Part shown: piece after piece, positions 15,495-24,742 of the stretch | How positions within the stretch are numbered: the stretch's first letter is position 1 | How the letters are laid out: every line of letters begins with the position of its first letter | Assembly: GCF_000719285.1 (NCBI RefSeq) | Contig: NZ_JOFS01000020.1 | Coordinates: forward strand, 186,001-250,000 | Source: Streptomyces bicolor | Lineage (GTDB): Bacteria; Actinomycetota; Actinomycetes; Streptomycetales; Streptomycetaceae | Direction of reading: 5' to 3' | DNA length: 64,000 nucleotides | Program-made: the position numbers and the translations under genes | Notes under the pieces: generated by a model | Database searches by the model: none | What the model was told of the DNA's origin: nothing | What the model saw: only the letters and a program-made list of their open reading frames with translations

Positions 15495-18436
15495 TGAGTG
15501 GGATCACCGACTTCGACTCGCTGCGCCGGGCCATGGCCGACAACGCCGAGGAGCCGGAGGGCCCGGCCCGCAACGCGCGCGCGGAGCAGCTGCTCGCCGA
15601 GGCCGAGAAGCTGAACATCCCGCTCGCCGTGATCGAGGCGCTCGGACACCAGCTGAAGGTCTACAACTACAGCTCCGAGAAGGACAAGATGTTCGTCCCC
15701 TTCGCGCGTCTGCTGCGCATGTGGGACGAGCGCCCGGAGGACTTCGACGAGTACGAGACCCACTCCCTGCACTGGGTCTTCAAGTGGATGTCGTCCGGCA
15801 TGCTCGACCAGCCGCACATCCCGCTCGCCTCGATCGAGAAGTGGCTCGGCGAGATGGAACACCGCTACCGGCTCGCCGGGCACTCCGAACGGGCCGTGCG
15901 CAGCGCCGAGTTCAGCGTGGCCGCGCATGTCGGGGACGTGGCACGGGCCGAGCGGGCGTACGGCGCCTGGCTGGCCGCCGACCGGGACAGCATGGCCGAC
16001 TGTCACGCGTGCGAGCTGCACGGGCAGGGCTGGTGGCAGGTGGAGCGGGGCCGGGACGCCGAGGCGCTGCGGCTGTGGGGGCCGGTCCTGGAGGGCGAGT
16101 TCACCTGCGCCCACGAGCCGCACACGGTCCTCGCGTCCTCCCTGGTGCCGCTGCTGCGCCTCGGCCGCGTGGACGAGGCCCGCGCCAACCATCTGCGGGG
16201 CTTCAGGCTCGTACGGGCCATGGAGAGCATGCGTGGCGCATACGCCGACCACGTGGAGTTCTGCGCGCTGACCGGGAACGAGGCGCGCGGCCTCGAGCTG
16301 CTCGCGCAGCGGCCGGCCTACTTCACGGACGACGGGCATCCACGCAGCAAGCTGGACTTCATGAGCGTGGTGGCCCTGCTCATGGACCGCCTGACCGCGC
16401 TGGGGCTGGGCGACCGGCAGGTGTCCGGTCCGGCGGGCCGTGCCTGGACCGCCCGCGAACTCGCCGCCCACGCGCGCGAGGAGGCTCTCGCGCTCGCCGC
16501 GCGCTTCGACGAGCGCAACGGCACGGGGCACATCAGCGAGCGGGCACGCGCGCGTATGGACCAGCGGCCACTGGTGGAGCGGCTGCCGTTGGGGGTGCGT
16601 ACGGCGGCGCGGGCGGCTTCGGTGTCCGTGCCCGTGCCGGTCACCGAGGTGCCGCAGGACACCGAGCCCGACCTGCCCGAACTGATCGCCGAGGCACGGC
16701 GGCTGTCGGACACCCTGCAGCCGAACGCCATCGAGGCCTGGGCGGCCGTCTCGCGGGCCGCCGAGGGCGTCGAGCTGGACGCCCTCGACCGCGCGGAGAT
16801 CGCCGATCACCGGGCGATGGACCTGGGCCCCGAGGGCATCGGCCTCTTCGAGGAGGCGGCCGAGCTGTACGCGGAGGCGGGCGACCCCGGCGAGGCCTTG
16901 GCGGCACGCGCGCGTGGGGCGTACGTACGCGCTCTCACGGGCGACGTGACGCGGGCCCTCACGTCGATCGCCGGCCTGTACGACCAGGTGCTCGCGCTGT
17001 ACGCCGAGGACGGCACGGGCGTACGTCAGACGGCGGCCGTCCTGATGAGCCGGGCACGGATCCTGATGCGGCGGGTGCACGCGGCGGAGGACGCGGCGCC
17101 GCAGGCCGTCGTGACCGACGCCGAGACCGCCGCCCGTGAGGTGCTCGCGCTCGTCGACGGTCAAGCCGGGGACGACGTACGGCTCGCCTCCCGGGCCGCC
17201 GAGGCGCAGGCGATGCTCGCGGAGCTGGCGGCGCTCACCGGGGACGTGGAGGGGGCCGCGGAGCTGTTCGCGCGGGCCTCGGAGGCGTTCGTGGGCGCCG
17301 GGCTGCCGTGGTTCGCGGTGGAGTACGAGGCGCGGCTGGCCGGGCTCGCGCACCATCTCGGCGACACGGCGGAGGCGGAGCGGGCGCTGCGGGCGGCCCT
17401 GGAGCACGGCGGGCCGCATCTGGAGGCCCCGGGGCGGGCACAGCTGCACCTCCAGCTGGCCGAGGTGCTCGGTGGCCGGGGGCTCTCCGAGGAGGCCGCT
17501 GAGCACGCCCTGGAGGCGGCGCACTGGGCCGACGAGGCCGGTGAGAGCCGCACGCTGGGCGCCTGGGCGCGGCAGCAGCTCGGCGGGTTCCTGCTGCGGC
17601 AGGAGCGGTTCGCCGAGGCCGCCGAGGTGCTGGAGTCGGTGCTGCCCGACCTGAGCGCCGAGACGCACGGCGACGGGGCGGTCGTCCAGACCCAGTGGTG
17701 GCTCGGCGACTGCCTGAGCGAGCTCGGCGAACACCACGGCGCGGCCGAACGCCGGTTGCAGGCCGCCGAGATCGCCCGGCACTGGCCCGAGCAGCACGAC
17801 CACGCCACGCTGGCCCACCTCGCCGCCGAGTCGCTCGGCCACGCGGGGCTGCTCGCCGAGGCGGACCAGGCCTACGCGCGCGCGGGTGCGCTGTGGCGCG
17901 AGCTCGGCAACGTGCACGGCCTCGTCCGCTCGCTGCGCGCACGAGCGTGGCTGGCGCTGCGCGTGGAGGACGTGGAGGGCAGAGCCGACACGGCCTCCGA
18001 GCTGATGGCGAGCGCGGTCGAGGAGTGCGCGGCGGCGCTGGACGCGGCCGGGGACGAGGAGGCACGCGCGCGGCTCACCGCCGAACTCGGCCACACCCAC
18101 CGGCAGTTCGGCGACCTCCTCGCCCGGTCCGCCGCGGAGGACGCCGAGGACGAGTCGATCCAGGCCTCGCTGGAGGAGGCCCTGTCCCAGGTGACACGGG
18201 CCGCCGCGGTGTTCGCCGCCCTCGGCGACGACGCCCTGCACAGCCGCACGGGCGCCGAACTCGCCGCGGGCTGGCTGGAGGCCGATCTGAGCCGCCCGGC
18301 CGAGGCGGCGGCACGCGCGCGTGCGGTGCTGGCGCAGTACGACGGCGCCGAGGAGGGCGACGAGGCGGCGCGGGAGCGACGCGCGGAGGCGGAGCAGATG
18401 CTTCAGGTGGTGCGGGAGCAGAGCGGCACGGACTAG
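15494..18436 (+). CDS. Large TPR-like helical-repeat protein coupled to the Hsp90 gene
   Basis: 980 aa from the ATG at 15494, which overlaps the Hsp90 stop (TGATG) and has GGAGG upstream. The protein is all-helical and Ala/Glu/Arg-rich, with repeated TPR-like units such as GDVEGAAELFARASEAFVGA, GDTAEAERALRAALEHGG and LSEEAAEHALEAAHWADEAG. The N-terminal 250 residues are less repetitive and contain C170-HA-C173 and Cys205 in GEFTCAHEPH, possibly a metal site. No signal peptide, membrane segment or enzymatic motif is visible. TPR proteins are common Hsp90 partners in eukaryotes, so a dedicated co-chaperone or client adaptor is my inference. The stop TAG lies inside the target duplication of the miniature element that follows. 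Confidence 0.85.
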   Translation: MSGITDFDSLRRAMADNAEEPEGPARNARAEQLLAEAEKLNIPLAVIEALGHQLKVYNYSSEKDKMFVPFARLLRMWDERPEDFDEYETHSLHWVFKWMSSGMLDQPHIPLASIEKWLGEMEHRYRLAGHSERAVRSAEFSVAAHVGDVARAERAYGAWLAADRDSMADCHACELHGQGWWQVERGRDAEALRLWGPVLEGEFTCAHEPHTVLASSLVPLLRLGRVDEARANHLRGFRLVRAMESMRGAYADHVEFCALTGNEARGLELLAQRPAYFTDDGHPRSKLDFMSVVALLMDRLTALGLGDRQVSGPAGRAWTARELAAHAREEALALAARFDERNGTGHISERARARMDQRPLVERLPLGVRTAARAASVSVPVPVTEVPQDTEPDLPELIAEARRLSDTLQPNAIEAWAAVSRAAEGVELDALDRAEIADHRAMDLGPEGIGLFEEAAELYAEAGDPGEALAARARGAYVRALTGDVTRALTSIAGLYDQVLALYAEDGTGVRQTAAVLMSRARILMRRVHAAEDAAPQAVVTDAETAAREVLALVDGQAGDDVRLASRAAEAQAMLAELAALTGDVEGAAELFARASEAFVGAGLPWFAVEYEARLAGLAHHLGDTAEAERALRAALEHGGPHLEAPGRAQLHLQLAEVLGGRGLSEEAAEHALEAAHWADEAGESRTLGAWARQQLGGFLLRQERFAEAAEVLESVLPDLSAETHGDGAVVQTQWWLGDCLSELGEHHGAAERRLQAAEIARHWPEQHDHATLAHLAAESLGHAGLLAEADQAYARAGALWRELGNVHGLVRSLRARAWLALRVEDVEGRADTASELMASAVEECAAALDAAGDEEARARLTAELGHTHRQFGDLLARSAAEDAEDESIQASLEEALSQVTRAAAVFAALGDDALHSRTGAELAAGWLEADLSRPAEAAARARAVLAQYDGAEEGDEAARERRAEAEQMLQVVREQSGTD

Positions 18437-18513
18437 GCCCTGTCGTTTGGATCATCCCGGCGTCGGCCGAGAGGAACCGATCCTCGCAGCCGAGCTGATC
18501 CAAACGACAGGAC
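18437..18513. mobile_element. 77-bp IS5-type miniature inverted-repeat element (MITE)
   Basis: Terminal inverted repeats gccctgtcgtttggatc (18437-18453) and gatccaaacgacaggac (18497-18513), 16 of 17 matching, flanked by direct CTAG duplications at 18433-18436 and 18514-18517. CTAG fits the YTAR target preference of IS5-group elements. It has no coding capacity and could also fold as the terminator of the Hsp90-TPR operon. A longer copy is at 48516-48648. Confidence 0.75.
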
Positions 18514-18565
18514 CTAGGGCCCGCTCAGGCTGGTCCAGCGCCGCTCGCCCCCGTCAGGATTCCGC

Positions 18566-20221
18566 TCACTCCACGCCGATGAGCAGCAACGCCCCTTGCC
18601 GACCGCCCCGGTACACCACCGTGTCGACGGCGAGGTACGACTCACGCACGCGTGCCTCGAGGTGCTCGGCGATCGTCTCCGGCGCGTCGTCGCCGAGGAC
18701 CAGCGTGACGAGTTCGCCGCCGGCCGCGAGCATGCGGTCGAGCACGGCCTCGGCGGTGGCCGTGACGTCCGAGCCGATCACGGCCACGTCGCCGTCGACA
18801 AGGCCCAGGACGTCGCCGGCCTGGCAGATGCCGGCCATGGTCCAGGACTGGCGCTCGGCGACGGCGACCTCGGCGTAGCGGGTCGCGCCGGCCGCCGAGG
18901 TCATCGACACGACGTCCTCGTCGAAGCGGCGCTCCGGCTCGTGCACGGCGAGCGCCGCGATGCCCTGGACGGCCGAGCGGGTCGGGATCAGCGCCACGCG
19001 GATGCCCTCCGCGCGGGCCTGCTCGGCCGCCGCGGCGGCGGTGTGGCGCAGCTCGGCGTCGTTGGGCAGCAGCACGACCTCGCGCGCGTGGGCACGCCGT
19101 ACGGCCTGCACCAGCTCCCCGCTCGCGGGCGGCTCCCCGGGGCGTGCGAGGACGGTGGTCGCGCCGGCCTCGGTGTAGAGCCCGGCCAGTCCCTCACCCG
19201 GCACGACGGCGACGACGGCCCGCTGGACCCGTTCCCGGGGCGAGCGCTCGCCCGTGGTGTGCGCGTCACCGGCGCCGAAGTGGGTGATCCGGATCCGGTA
19301 CGGCCGCCCGGCCTCGACGCCGGCCTCCACGGCGGCCCCCGCGTCGTCGACGTGCACATGCACATTCCACAGCCCGTCGCCGCCGACGATCACGAGCGAG
19401 TCCCCGAGCCCGTCGAGCCGCTCCCGCAGCCGTGCCACGGCGGCGTCCTCGGCCTCGAGAAGGTAGATCACCTCGAAGGCGGGGCCGCCCGCGTCCAGGG
19501 CCTCGGCGCACTCCTCGGCCCCGGTCCCCACGCGGGTCTCCACGCGCGCGTGCGCCCCGGAGACCGCCGGGACCGCCTCCCCCGTGAAGGTCTCCACCAG
19601 CGCGCCCAGCACCGCCACCAGCCCTCGCCCACCGGCGTCGACCACTCCCGCGCGCTCCAGCACGGCCAGCTGCCCGGGTGTCGCCGCCAGTGCCGCACGC
19701 GCCCCCTCGTAGGCCGCCCGCGCGACCGCCCCGCAGTCGTCGCCCGTGGCCCCGCCGGCCGCGTCGGCGGCGGCCGAGGCGACGGTGAGCACCGTGCCCT
19801 CGACGGGGTGGGCCACGGCCTGGCGGGCGGCGTCGGCCGCCTGTCGCAGGGCGAGGCGCAGACCGCAGCCGTCGGTATGAGCCGTCTCACCGTCGGCGAG
19901 CACCTGGGCCATGCCCCGCAGCAGCTGGGCGAGGATGGTCCCGGAGTTCCCCCGGGCGCCTATCAGTGCCCCGTGCGCCATCGCGCGGGCGGCATCCGCC
20001 AGGGTGGGCTTCCCCACGTCGTATGCGGTGAACACGGCCTCCACGGCCGCGACCGCCGACTCCACGGTCAGATAGAGGTTCGTCCCGGTGTCCCCGTCGG
20101 CCACGGGGTAGACGTTGATCGCGTCGATCTCCTCACGCGCGCGACCGAGTGACTCCAACGCGAGGCCGCACCAGGTGCGCACCGCGAGAGCATCGAAGAA
20201 TGTCTGCGGCACCTGCGCCAC
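18566..20221 (-). CDS. DAK2-domain fatty-acid-kinase-like protein (FakA/YloV family)
   Basis: 551 aa. The N-terminal DAK2 (Dha kinase L-like) ATP-binding domain has AINVYPVADGDTGTNLYLT (Mg-binding Asps, about residues 34-52) and GARGNSGTILAQLLRG (88-103). The central and C-terminal parts match the FakA/YloV architecture, which with FakB fatty-acid-binding proteins phosphorylates fatty acids. No fakB/degV gene is adjacent. It lies divergent from rpmB, the standard location of the yloV-type gene (rpmB-DAK-recG). The Hsp90-TPR unit separates it from recG here. The GTG start at 20221 gives MAQVPQTFFDALAV. Confidence 0.88.
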   Translation of the reverse strand: MAQVPQTFFDALAVRTWCGLALESLGRAREEIDAINVYPVADGDTGTNLYLTVESAVAAVEAVFTAYDVGKPTLADAARAMAHGALIGARGNSGTILAQLLRGMAQVLADGETAHTDGCGLRLALRQAADAARQAVAHPVEGTVLTVASAAADAAGGATGDDCGAVARAAYEGARAALAATPGQLAVLERAGVVDAGGRGLVAVLGALVETFTGEAVPAVSGAHARVETRVGTGAEECAEALDAGGPAFEVIYLLEAEDAAVARLRERLDGLGDSLVIVGGDGLWNVHVHVDDAGAAVEAGVEAGRPYRIRITHFGAGDAHTTGERSPRERVQRAVVAVVPGEGLAGLYTEAGATTVLARPGEPPASGELVQAVRRAHAREVVLLPNDAELRHTAAAAAEQARAEGIRVALIPTRSAVQGIAALAVHEPERRFDEDVVSMTSAAGATRYAEVAVAERQSWTMAGICQAGDVLGLVDGDVAVIGSDVTATAEAVLDRMLAAGGELVTLVLGDDAPETIAEHLEARVRESYLAVDTVVYRGGRQGALLLIGVE

Positions 20222-20322
20222 CTGCGCCTCCTTGAGCTGCCGGCCGTGGCACGCAGCGTAGACCCAGGGCCGGGGTGTGCCGGAAGTGGGCCGGGAGCGG
20301 GCTCCTGAGCAGCCATGGTAGT

Positions 20323-20352
20323 TTCGTTGTACTGGCGCAGTCGTTGTATGCT
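20323..20352 (+). promoter_or_regulatory. Possible rpmB promoter
   Basis: TTCGTT (20323-20328) and TATGCT (20347-20352) separated by 18 bp, about 125 bp upstream of the rpmB start, in the divergent FakA/rpmB intergenic region. It is a weak match to the housekeeping consensus. Confidence 0.3.
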
Positions 20353-20478
20353 GCTCCGGTTGCCCGATGCAGATCGGGCCGTTCCCCTGGCAACGCCACT
20401 CAGATCTCTGATCCTGCGATCTCGATCCCGGCCTGCCGGGATTAACCGTAAGTGCATCTGAAGTCTTTGGAGTGACCC

Positions 20479-20664
20479 GTGGCTGCCAACTGCGACGTCT
20501 GCGGCAAGGGGCCGGGCTTCGGCAACAACATCTCGCACTCGCACCGCCGTACTTCCCGCCGCTGGAACCCGAACATCCAGCGTGTGCGTACGGTGGTCGG
20601 CGGGACGCCGAAGCGCGTTAACGCCTGCACCTCGTGCATCAAGGCCGGCAAGGTCTCGCGCTGA
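20479..20664 (+). CDS. rpmB: 50S ribosomal protein L28
   Basis: 61 aa from [25 protein letters not shown], then [16 protein letters not shown] and a C-terminal [12 protein letters not shown]. The CxxC pairs make it the zinc-binding (C+) L28. It is followed by a UUCG-loop terminator. Confidence 0.96.
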   Translation: MAANCDVCGKGPGFGNNISHSHRRTSRRWNPNIQRVRTVVGGTPKRVNACTSCIKAGKVSR

Positions 20665-20706
20665 CGCCCACAGCTTAGCGCGCGGCCACTGCTGGTTCGC
20701 CCCATT

Positions 20707-20736
20707 GAGCCGGTTCACCTTCGGGTGGACCGGCTC
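20707..20736 (+). terminator. rpmB terminator
   Basis: gagccggttcacc / ggtggaccggctc (12 of 13 paired) around a TTCG tetraloop, followed by tttgct. Confidence 0.8.
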
Positions 20737-20776
20737 TTTGCTGTGCCCAGCCGCCGCTCAGCCACCGTCCGGGAGG

Positions 20777-21568
20777 CTACGCGCCGCCGCGGAACCGCCA
20801 CCCATGATCCACCGGCCCGATCCCCCCGCCAAGCGCGAACCCGCCCTTGATCGCCCCGGTGACGTACTCCTTGGCCGCCGCCACCGCCTCCGGCACGGGC
20901 AGCCCCTTCGCCAGCCCCGAGGCGATCGCGGAGGCGAGCGTGCACCCCGTCCCGTGCGTGTGCCGGTTGTCGTACCGGGGTGCCCGCAGCCAGTGCTCCT
21001 GCGTGCCGTCCGTCAGCAGGTCCACGGCGTCCCCGGACAGATGACCGCCCTTGATCAGCACCCACCGCGGCCCGTACGCCAGAACGGCCGCCGCGGCCTC
21101 CCTCAGCTGGCCCTCGGATTCGACGAACACGCCCGTCAGTTGCGCCACCTCGTCGAGATTCGGCGTCGCCACGGTCGCGACCGGCAGCAGTTTCGTACGC
21201 ACCGAGTCGAGCGCGGAGGCGGCCAGCAGCGAGTCCCCGTGCTTGGAGACACCCACCGGATCCACCACGGCGGGCGCGTTCGTCCCGCCGATCAAATCGG
21301 CCACCGTCTCGACGAGTTCGGCCGACGCCAGCATGCCCGTCTTGATCGCCTGAACGCCGATGTCGTCGACGACGCTGCGGAACTGCGCCCGCACGGCCTC
21401 CACCGGGAGCTCCCAAGCCCCCTGCACGCCGAGTGAGTTCTGGGCCGTTACCGCCGTGATCACACTCATGCCGTGCACACCGAGCGCGAGCATCGTCTTG
21501 AGGTCGGCCTGAATGCCGGCGCCCCCGCCGGAGTCGGAGCCGGCCACCGTGAGGACATTGGGGATCAT
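20777..21568 (-). CDS. thiD: Hydroxymethylpyrimidine kinase / phosphomethylpyrimidine kinase
   Basis: 263 aa; phosphorylates HMP then HMP-P in thiamin synthesis. Ribokinase-fold features: [20 protein letters not shown] at the N-terminus, [14 protein letters not shown] in the middle, and [20 protein letters not shown] carrying the catalytic Cys/anion-hole motif. The ATG at 21568 overlaps the thiL stop as ATGA, fixing the start and indicating a thiL-thiD operon. No TPP riboswitch is visible upstream of the pair. Confidence 0.95.
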   Translation of the reverse strand: MIPNVLTVAGSDSGGGAGIQADLKTMLALGVHGMSVITAVTAQNSLGVQGAWELPVEAVRAQFRSVVDDIGVQAIKTGMLASAELVETVADLIGGTNAPAVVDPVGVSKHGDSLLAASALDSVRTKLLPVATVATPNLDEVAQLTGVFVESEGQLREAAAAVLAYGPRWVLIKGGHLSGDAVDLLTDGTQEHWLRAPRYDNRHTHGTGCTLASAIASGLAKGLPVPEAVAAAKEYVTGAIKGGFALGGGIGPVDHGWRFRGGA

Positions 21569-22533
21569 GATTCGATGCCCCCGCCGAAGTGGTCCCAGCC
21601 GCCCTTCTTGGTCCACGGCGCCCCGTCCACCGTGACCTGGGGCAGCGCCGAGGGGTTGAGGACCTCGCCGATGACCTTCCAGCGGGCCGGCAGCTTCACG
21701 TCCGGCGGGAAGGTCGCCACGATCGCGTGGTCCTCTCCCCCGGTCAGCACCCACTGCATGGGGTCGACGCCGACGGCCTGCCCGATGTCGTTCATCTGGG
21801 TCGGGATGTCGATCGCGCCGGAACGGATGTCGATTCGGACCTTGCTGGCCTCGGCGATGTGCCCGAGGTCGGCGATCAGCCCGTCGCTCACGTCGCACAT
21901 CGCGGTCGCGCCGAGCCCGGCAGCCGCCGGACCCGCGTGATACGGCGGTTCGGGACGCCGGTGCGCCTCCACGAAGGCGCGCGGCGAGCGGAAACCCCGG
22001 GCGAGCACGGCGTATCCGGCGGCGGACCAGCCCAGCCAGCCGGTCACCGCGACGAGGTCGCCGGGCTGCGCGCCGGCCCGCGTCACGGGCTCCTGGTTGC
22101 GCAGATCGCCGAGCGCGGTGATCGACACCATGATCGTGTCGCCGCGTACGACGTCCCCGCCGACCACCGAGGCGCCCGCCACCTGGCACTCGTCGCGCAG
22201 GCCGTCCATCAGCTCGCTCGGCCAGGTCACCGGGAGTTCGGCCGGCACGACCAGGCCGAGCAGCAGCGCGGTCGGTACGGCGCCCATGGCGGCGATGTCC
22301 GCGAGGTTCTGCGCGGCGGCCTTGCGGCCCACGTCGTAGGCCGTGGACCAGTCGCGCCGGAAGTGCCGTCCCTCCAGCAGGATGTCGGTGCTGGCGACCA
22401 CCCTGCGGTCGGGCGCGGCCACCACCGCGGCATCGTCGCCGGGACCGACCCGGACCGCCGGGGTGGTGGTGAGACGGGAGGTGAGCTCCCTGATGAGCCC
22501 GAACTCACCGAGCTCACCAACAGTGCCCTTCAT
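21565..22533 (-). CDS. thiL: Thiamine-monophosphate kinase
   Basis: 322 aa; makes thiamin diphosphate from thiamin monophosphate and ATP. Starts [17 protein letters not shown]. Metal and ATP motifs: [49 protein letters not shown] and [13 protein letters not shown], all characteristic of the PurM-like ThiL family. The frame is open further upstream, but with non-coding character. It is translationally coupled to thiD (4-bp overlap). Confidence 0.95.
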   Translation of the reverse strand: MKGTVGELGEFGLIRELTSRLTTTPAVRVGPGDDAAVVAAPDRRVVASTDILLEGRHFRRDWSTAYDVGRKAAAQNLADIAAMGAVPTALLLGLVVPAELPVTWPSELMDGLRDECQVAGASVVGGDVVRGDTIMVSITALGDLRNQEPVTRAGAQPGDLVAVTGWLGWSAAGYAVLARGFRSPRAFVEAHRRPEPPYHAGPAAAGLGATAMCDVSDGLIADLGHIAEASKVRIDIRSGAIDIPTQMNDIGQAVGVDPMQWVLTGGEDHAIVATFPPDVKLPARWKVIGEVLNPSALPQVTVDGAPWTKKGGWDHFGGGIES

Positions 22534-22739
22534 TACCCTTACGCCCCTTCTGTCCCTGTCCGTACCCGGTCGCGCGTCACTACTGTCCTCGCTACGGTCG
22601 AGGTGTACGTCAACTTCTGTCGTGCTCGCACCCCGGCGCGCAAGCCCCGGTCCCCGCAGGTCTCCCCGCGACGAGCGGCGACGCGATACCGTGGCGTTCC
22701 TTTTCCCCACATGATCCTCGTGGCCGCCCTGGAGGTTCC

Positions 22740-22973
22740 GTGGTACAGGCGTACATCCTGATCCAGACGGAGGTCGGCAAGGCGTCGACCGTCGCCGAGA
22801 CGATCAGCAAGATCCCTGGAGTCATCCAGGCCGAGGACGTGACAGGACCGTACGACGTCATCGTGCGCGCCCAGGCCGACACCGTCGACGACCTGGGTCG
22901 CATGGTGGTCGCGAAGGTCCAGCAAGTGGACGGCATCACCCGCACCCTGACCTGCCCGGTCGTACATCTGTAG
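22740..22973 (+). CDS. Stand-alone RAM-domain (Lrp/AsnC ligand-binding) protein
   Basis: 77 aa from GTG (MVQAYILIQTEVGKASTVAE). It consists only of the RAM/ACT-like beta-alpha-beta-beta-alpha-beta ligand-binding domain of Lrp/AsnC regulators (GPYDVIVRAQADTVDDLGRM, then a C-terminal TLTCPVVHL) and has no helix-turn-helix. Such stand-alone domains form oligomers that bind amino acids and can modulate full-length Lrp proteins. GGAGG lies upstream with good spacing. The DUF3515 lipoprotein gene starts 20 bp downstream. Confidence 0.9.
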   Translation: MVQAYILIQTEVGKASTVAETISKIPGVIQAEDVTGPYDVIVRAQADTVDDLGRMVVAKVQQVDGITRTLTCPVVHL

Positions 22974-22993
22974 CCCCCGTCTACCCTTGGCCG

Positions 22994-23503
22994 GTGAACG
23001 TTTTCCGTCACCGGCACACTTCTGTCCTCGGGCTGCCCGCGCTCGTCCTGCTGATCACCGCCGCGGGCTGCTCATCAGCAGACGACAGCGCGTCGGCGGC
23101 GGTTCCCAGCCCCGGCGCGACGGCCACGCGGCTGTGCCAGAACCTCGACAAGGTGCTGCCGGCCAAGGTGGACGGCGAGAGCCGTGAGGACCCCTCGCCC
23201 GCGTCCGCGCTGACCGCGGGGTGGGGGGACCCGGCGATCATACTGCGGTGCGGAGTCGTACGGCCGCCGAAGATGAGCGACCCGAAGGTGGCCGAGGGTA
23301 GGGATGCGGACGCGGTGGCCGGTGGTGTGGACGGCGTCCGCTGGCTGATGGAGGAGCAGGGCGACGGGGGTTACCGGTTCACCACCGCCCTGCGGCGGGC
23401 CTACGTCGAGGTCACCGTGCCGGAAGGCCGGGACACCTCGGGTGTGCTGATCGACCTGGCGTCGGCCATCAAGAAGGCGATCCCCGGAGGGATCGCCGAC
23501 TGA
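22994..23503 (+). CDS. DUF3515-family lipoprotein
   Basis: 169 aa from GTG. An export signal ends in the lipobox LITAAGC, placing the lipid-modified Cys near residue 26. The mature part begins SSADDSASAAVPSP. It contains ATRLCQNLDKVLPAKV, ILRCGVVRPP and a terminal ALRRAYVEVTVPE segment typical of DUF3515. It is surface-anchored with unknown function. It is convergent with ddl, with a 22-bp gap. Confidence 0.88.
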   Translation: MNVFRHRHTSVLGLPALVLLITAAGCSSADDSASAAVPSPGATATRLCQNLDKVLPAKVDGESREDPSPASALTAGWGDPAIILRCGVVRPPKMSDPKVAEGRDADAVAGGVDGVRWLMEEQGDGGYRFTTALRRAYVEVTVPEGRDTSGVLIDLASAIKKAIPGGIAD

Positions 23504-23525
23504 GCCACGACGGAACCGACGGCTC

Positions 23526-24683
23526 CTACCTGAGCCCGGTGGACCGCCTCAGGGCGGCCTGGATCAACTGATCCACCAGGTCCGGGTAGCTGATCCCGCT
23601 CGCCTGCCACATCTGCGGGTACATCGAGATCGGCGTGAAACCGGGCATCGTGTTGATCTCGTTGATCACGAACTCCCCGTCCTCGGTGAGGAAGAAGTCC
23701 GCCCGTACCAGGCCCTCGCACGAGGCCGCCTCGAAGGCGTCCACGGCCAGGCGCTGCACCTCGGCCGTCTCCTGAGGCGTCAGTGGCGCCGGCACGATGC
23801 CGGGCGTCGAGTCGATGTACTTGGCCTCGAAGTCGTAGTAGGCGTGTGCGTCCGGCGGCGGGATCTCGGCCGGGACGGAGGCGCGCGGGCCGTCCTCGAA
23901 CTCCAGCACCCCGCACTCGATCTCACGGCCGCGCAGCGCCGCCTCGACGAGGATCTTCGGGTCGTGCCGCTGGGCCTCGGCGATCGCCTCGTCCAGCCCC
24001 GACAGGTCCTCGACCTTGGTGATGCCGATCGACGAACCCGCGCGCGCGGGCTTCACGAAGAGCGGCCAGCCGTGGTCGCCGGCCAGGTCCACGATCTTCT
24101 TGCGGGCGGCGGACTCGTCCTGCTCCCACTCGCGCGGCCGGATCACCACGTACGGGCCCACCTTGAGCCCGAACGAGGTGAACACCCGCTTCATGTACTC
24201 CTTGTCCTGGCCGACGGCAGAGGCCAGCACGCCGGAACCCACGTACGGCACCCCGGAGAGCTCCAGCAGGCCCTGCAGGGTGCCGTCCTCGCCGTAGGGG
24301 CCGTGCAGCACCGGGAAGACGACGTCGATCTCGCCCAGCGCCTTGGGCACGGATCCGGGCTCGGTGTAGACGACTTCGCGGTTCGCCGGGTCGACGGGGA
24401 GCACCACGCCGCCCTCGGCGGAGTCGGTGAGGTCCTCGACTTCGGGCGTACGGCGATCGGTGATCGCCATACGCTCCGGTTCGTCCGCGGTGAGCACCCA
24501 GCGGCCTTCCCGTGTGATGCCGATCGGCAGGACGTCGTACTTGGTCCGGTCGATCGCGCGCAGTACGGCGCCGGCGGTGACCATGGAGATCCCGTGCTCG
24601 GAGCTGCGACCGCCGAACACGACGGCCACCCGCGGCTTGCGGGGCGGCTGGTCAGGGCTCTGGGGGAGGTTCTCGGTGCTCAT
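23526..24683 (-). CDS. ddl: D-alanine--D-alanine ligase
   Basis: 385 aa; ligates two D-Ala for peptidoglycan precursor synthesis. ATP-grasp motifs: VVFGGRSSEHGIS near residue 20, LHGPYGEDGTLQGLLEL, FVKPARAGSSIGITKV, and the metal-site segment FVINEINTMPGFTPISMYPQ. The ATG at 24683 gives MSTENLPQSPDQPP. It lies downstream of plsC-gpsA in the same direction (59-bp gap) and is likely cotranscribed, grouping phospholipid and wall precursor enzymes. Confidence 0.96.
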   Translation of the reverse strand: MSTENLPQSPDQPPRKPRVAVVFGGRSSEHGISMVTAGAVLRAIDRTKYDVLPIGITREGRWVLTADEPERMAITDRRTPEVEDLTDSAEGGVVLPVDPANREVVYTEPGSVPKALGEIDVVFPVLHGPYGEDGTLQGLLELSGVPYVGSGVLASAVGQDKEYMKRVFTSFGLKVGPYVVIRPREWEQDESAARKKIVDLAGDHGWPLFVKPARAGSSIGITKVEDLSGLDEAIAEAQRHDPKILVEAALRGREIECGVLEFEDGPRASVPAEIPPPDAHAYYDFEAKYIDSTPGIVPAPLTPQETAEVQRLAVDAFEAASCEGLVRADFFLTEDGEFVINEINTMPGFTPISMYPQMWQASGISYPDLVDQLIQAALRRSTGLR

Positions 24684-24742
24684 ATCGCGATGAGCGTACC
24701 CGCCCGTAGGGGCCGAGTCAGCGTTAGGAGGGTGCCGTTCGC

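Noticed and set aside
15377..18241. 954-codon minus-strand open frame over the TPR gene
   Set aside because: The plus-strand frame is coupled to the Hsp90 gene and has proper codon use; the antisense frame has low-complexity Arg/Leu/Gly composition.
22534..22739. Possible TPP riboswitch ahead of thiL-thiD
   Set aside because: No CTGAGA or the other conserved thi-box segments are present on the minus strand in this gap.
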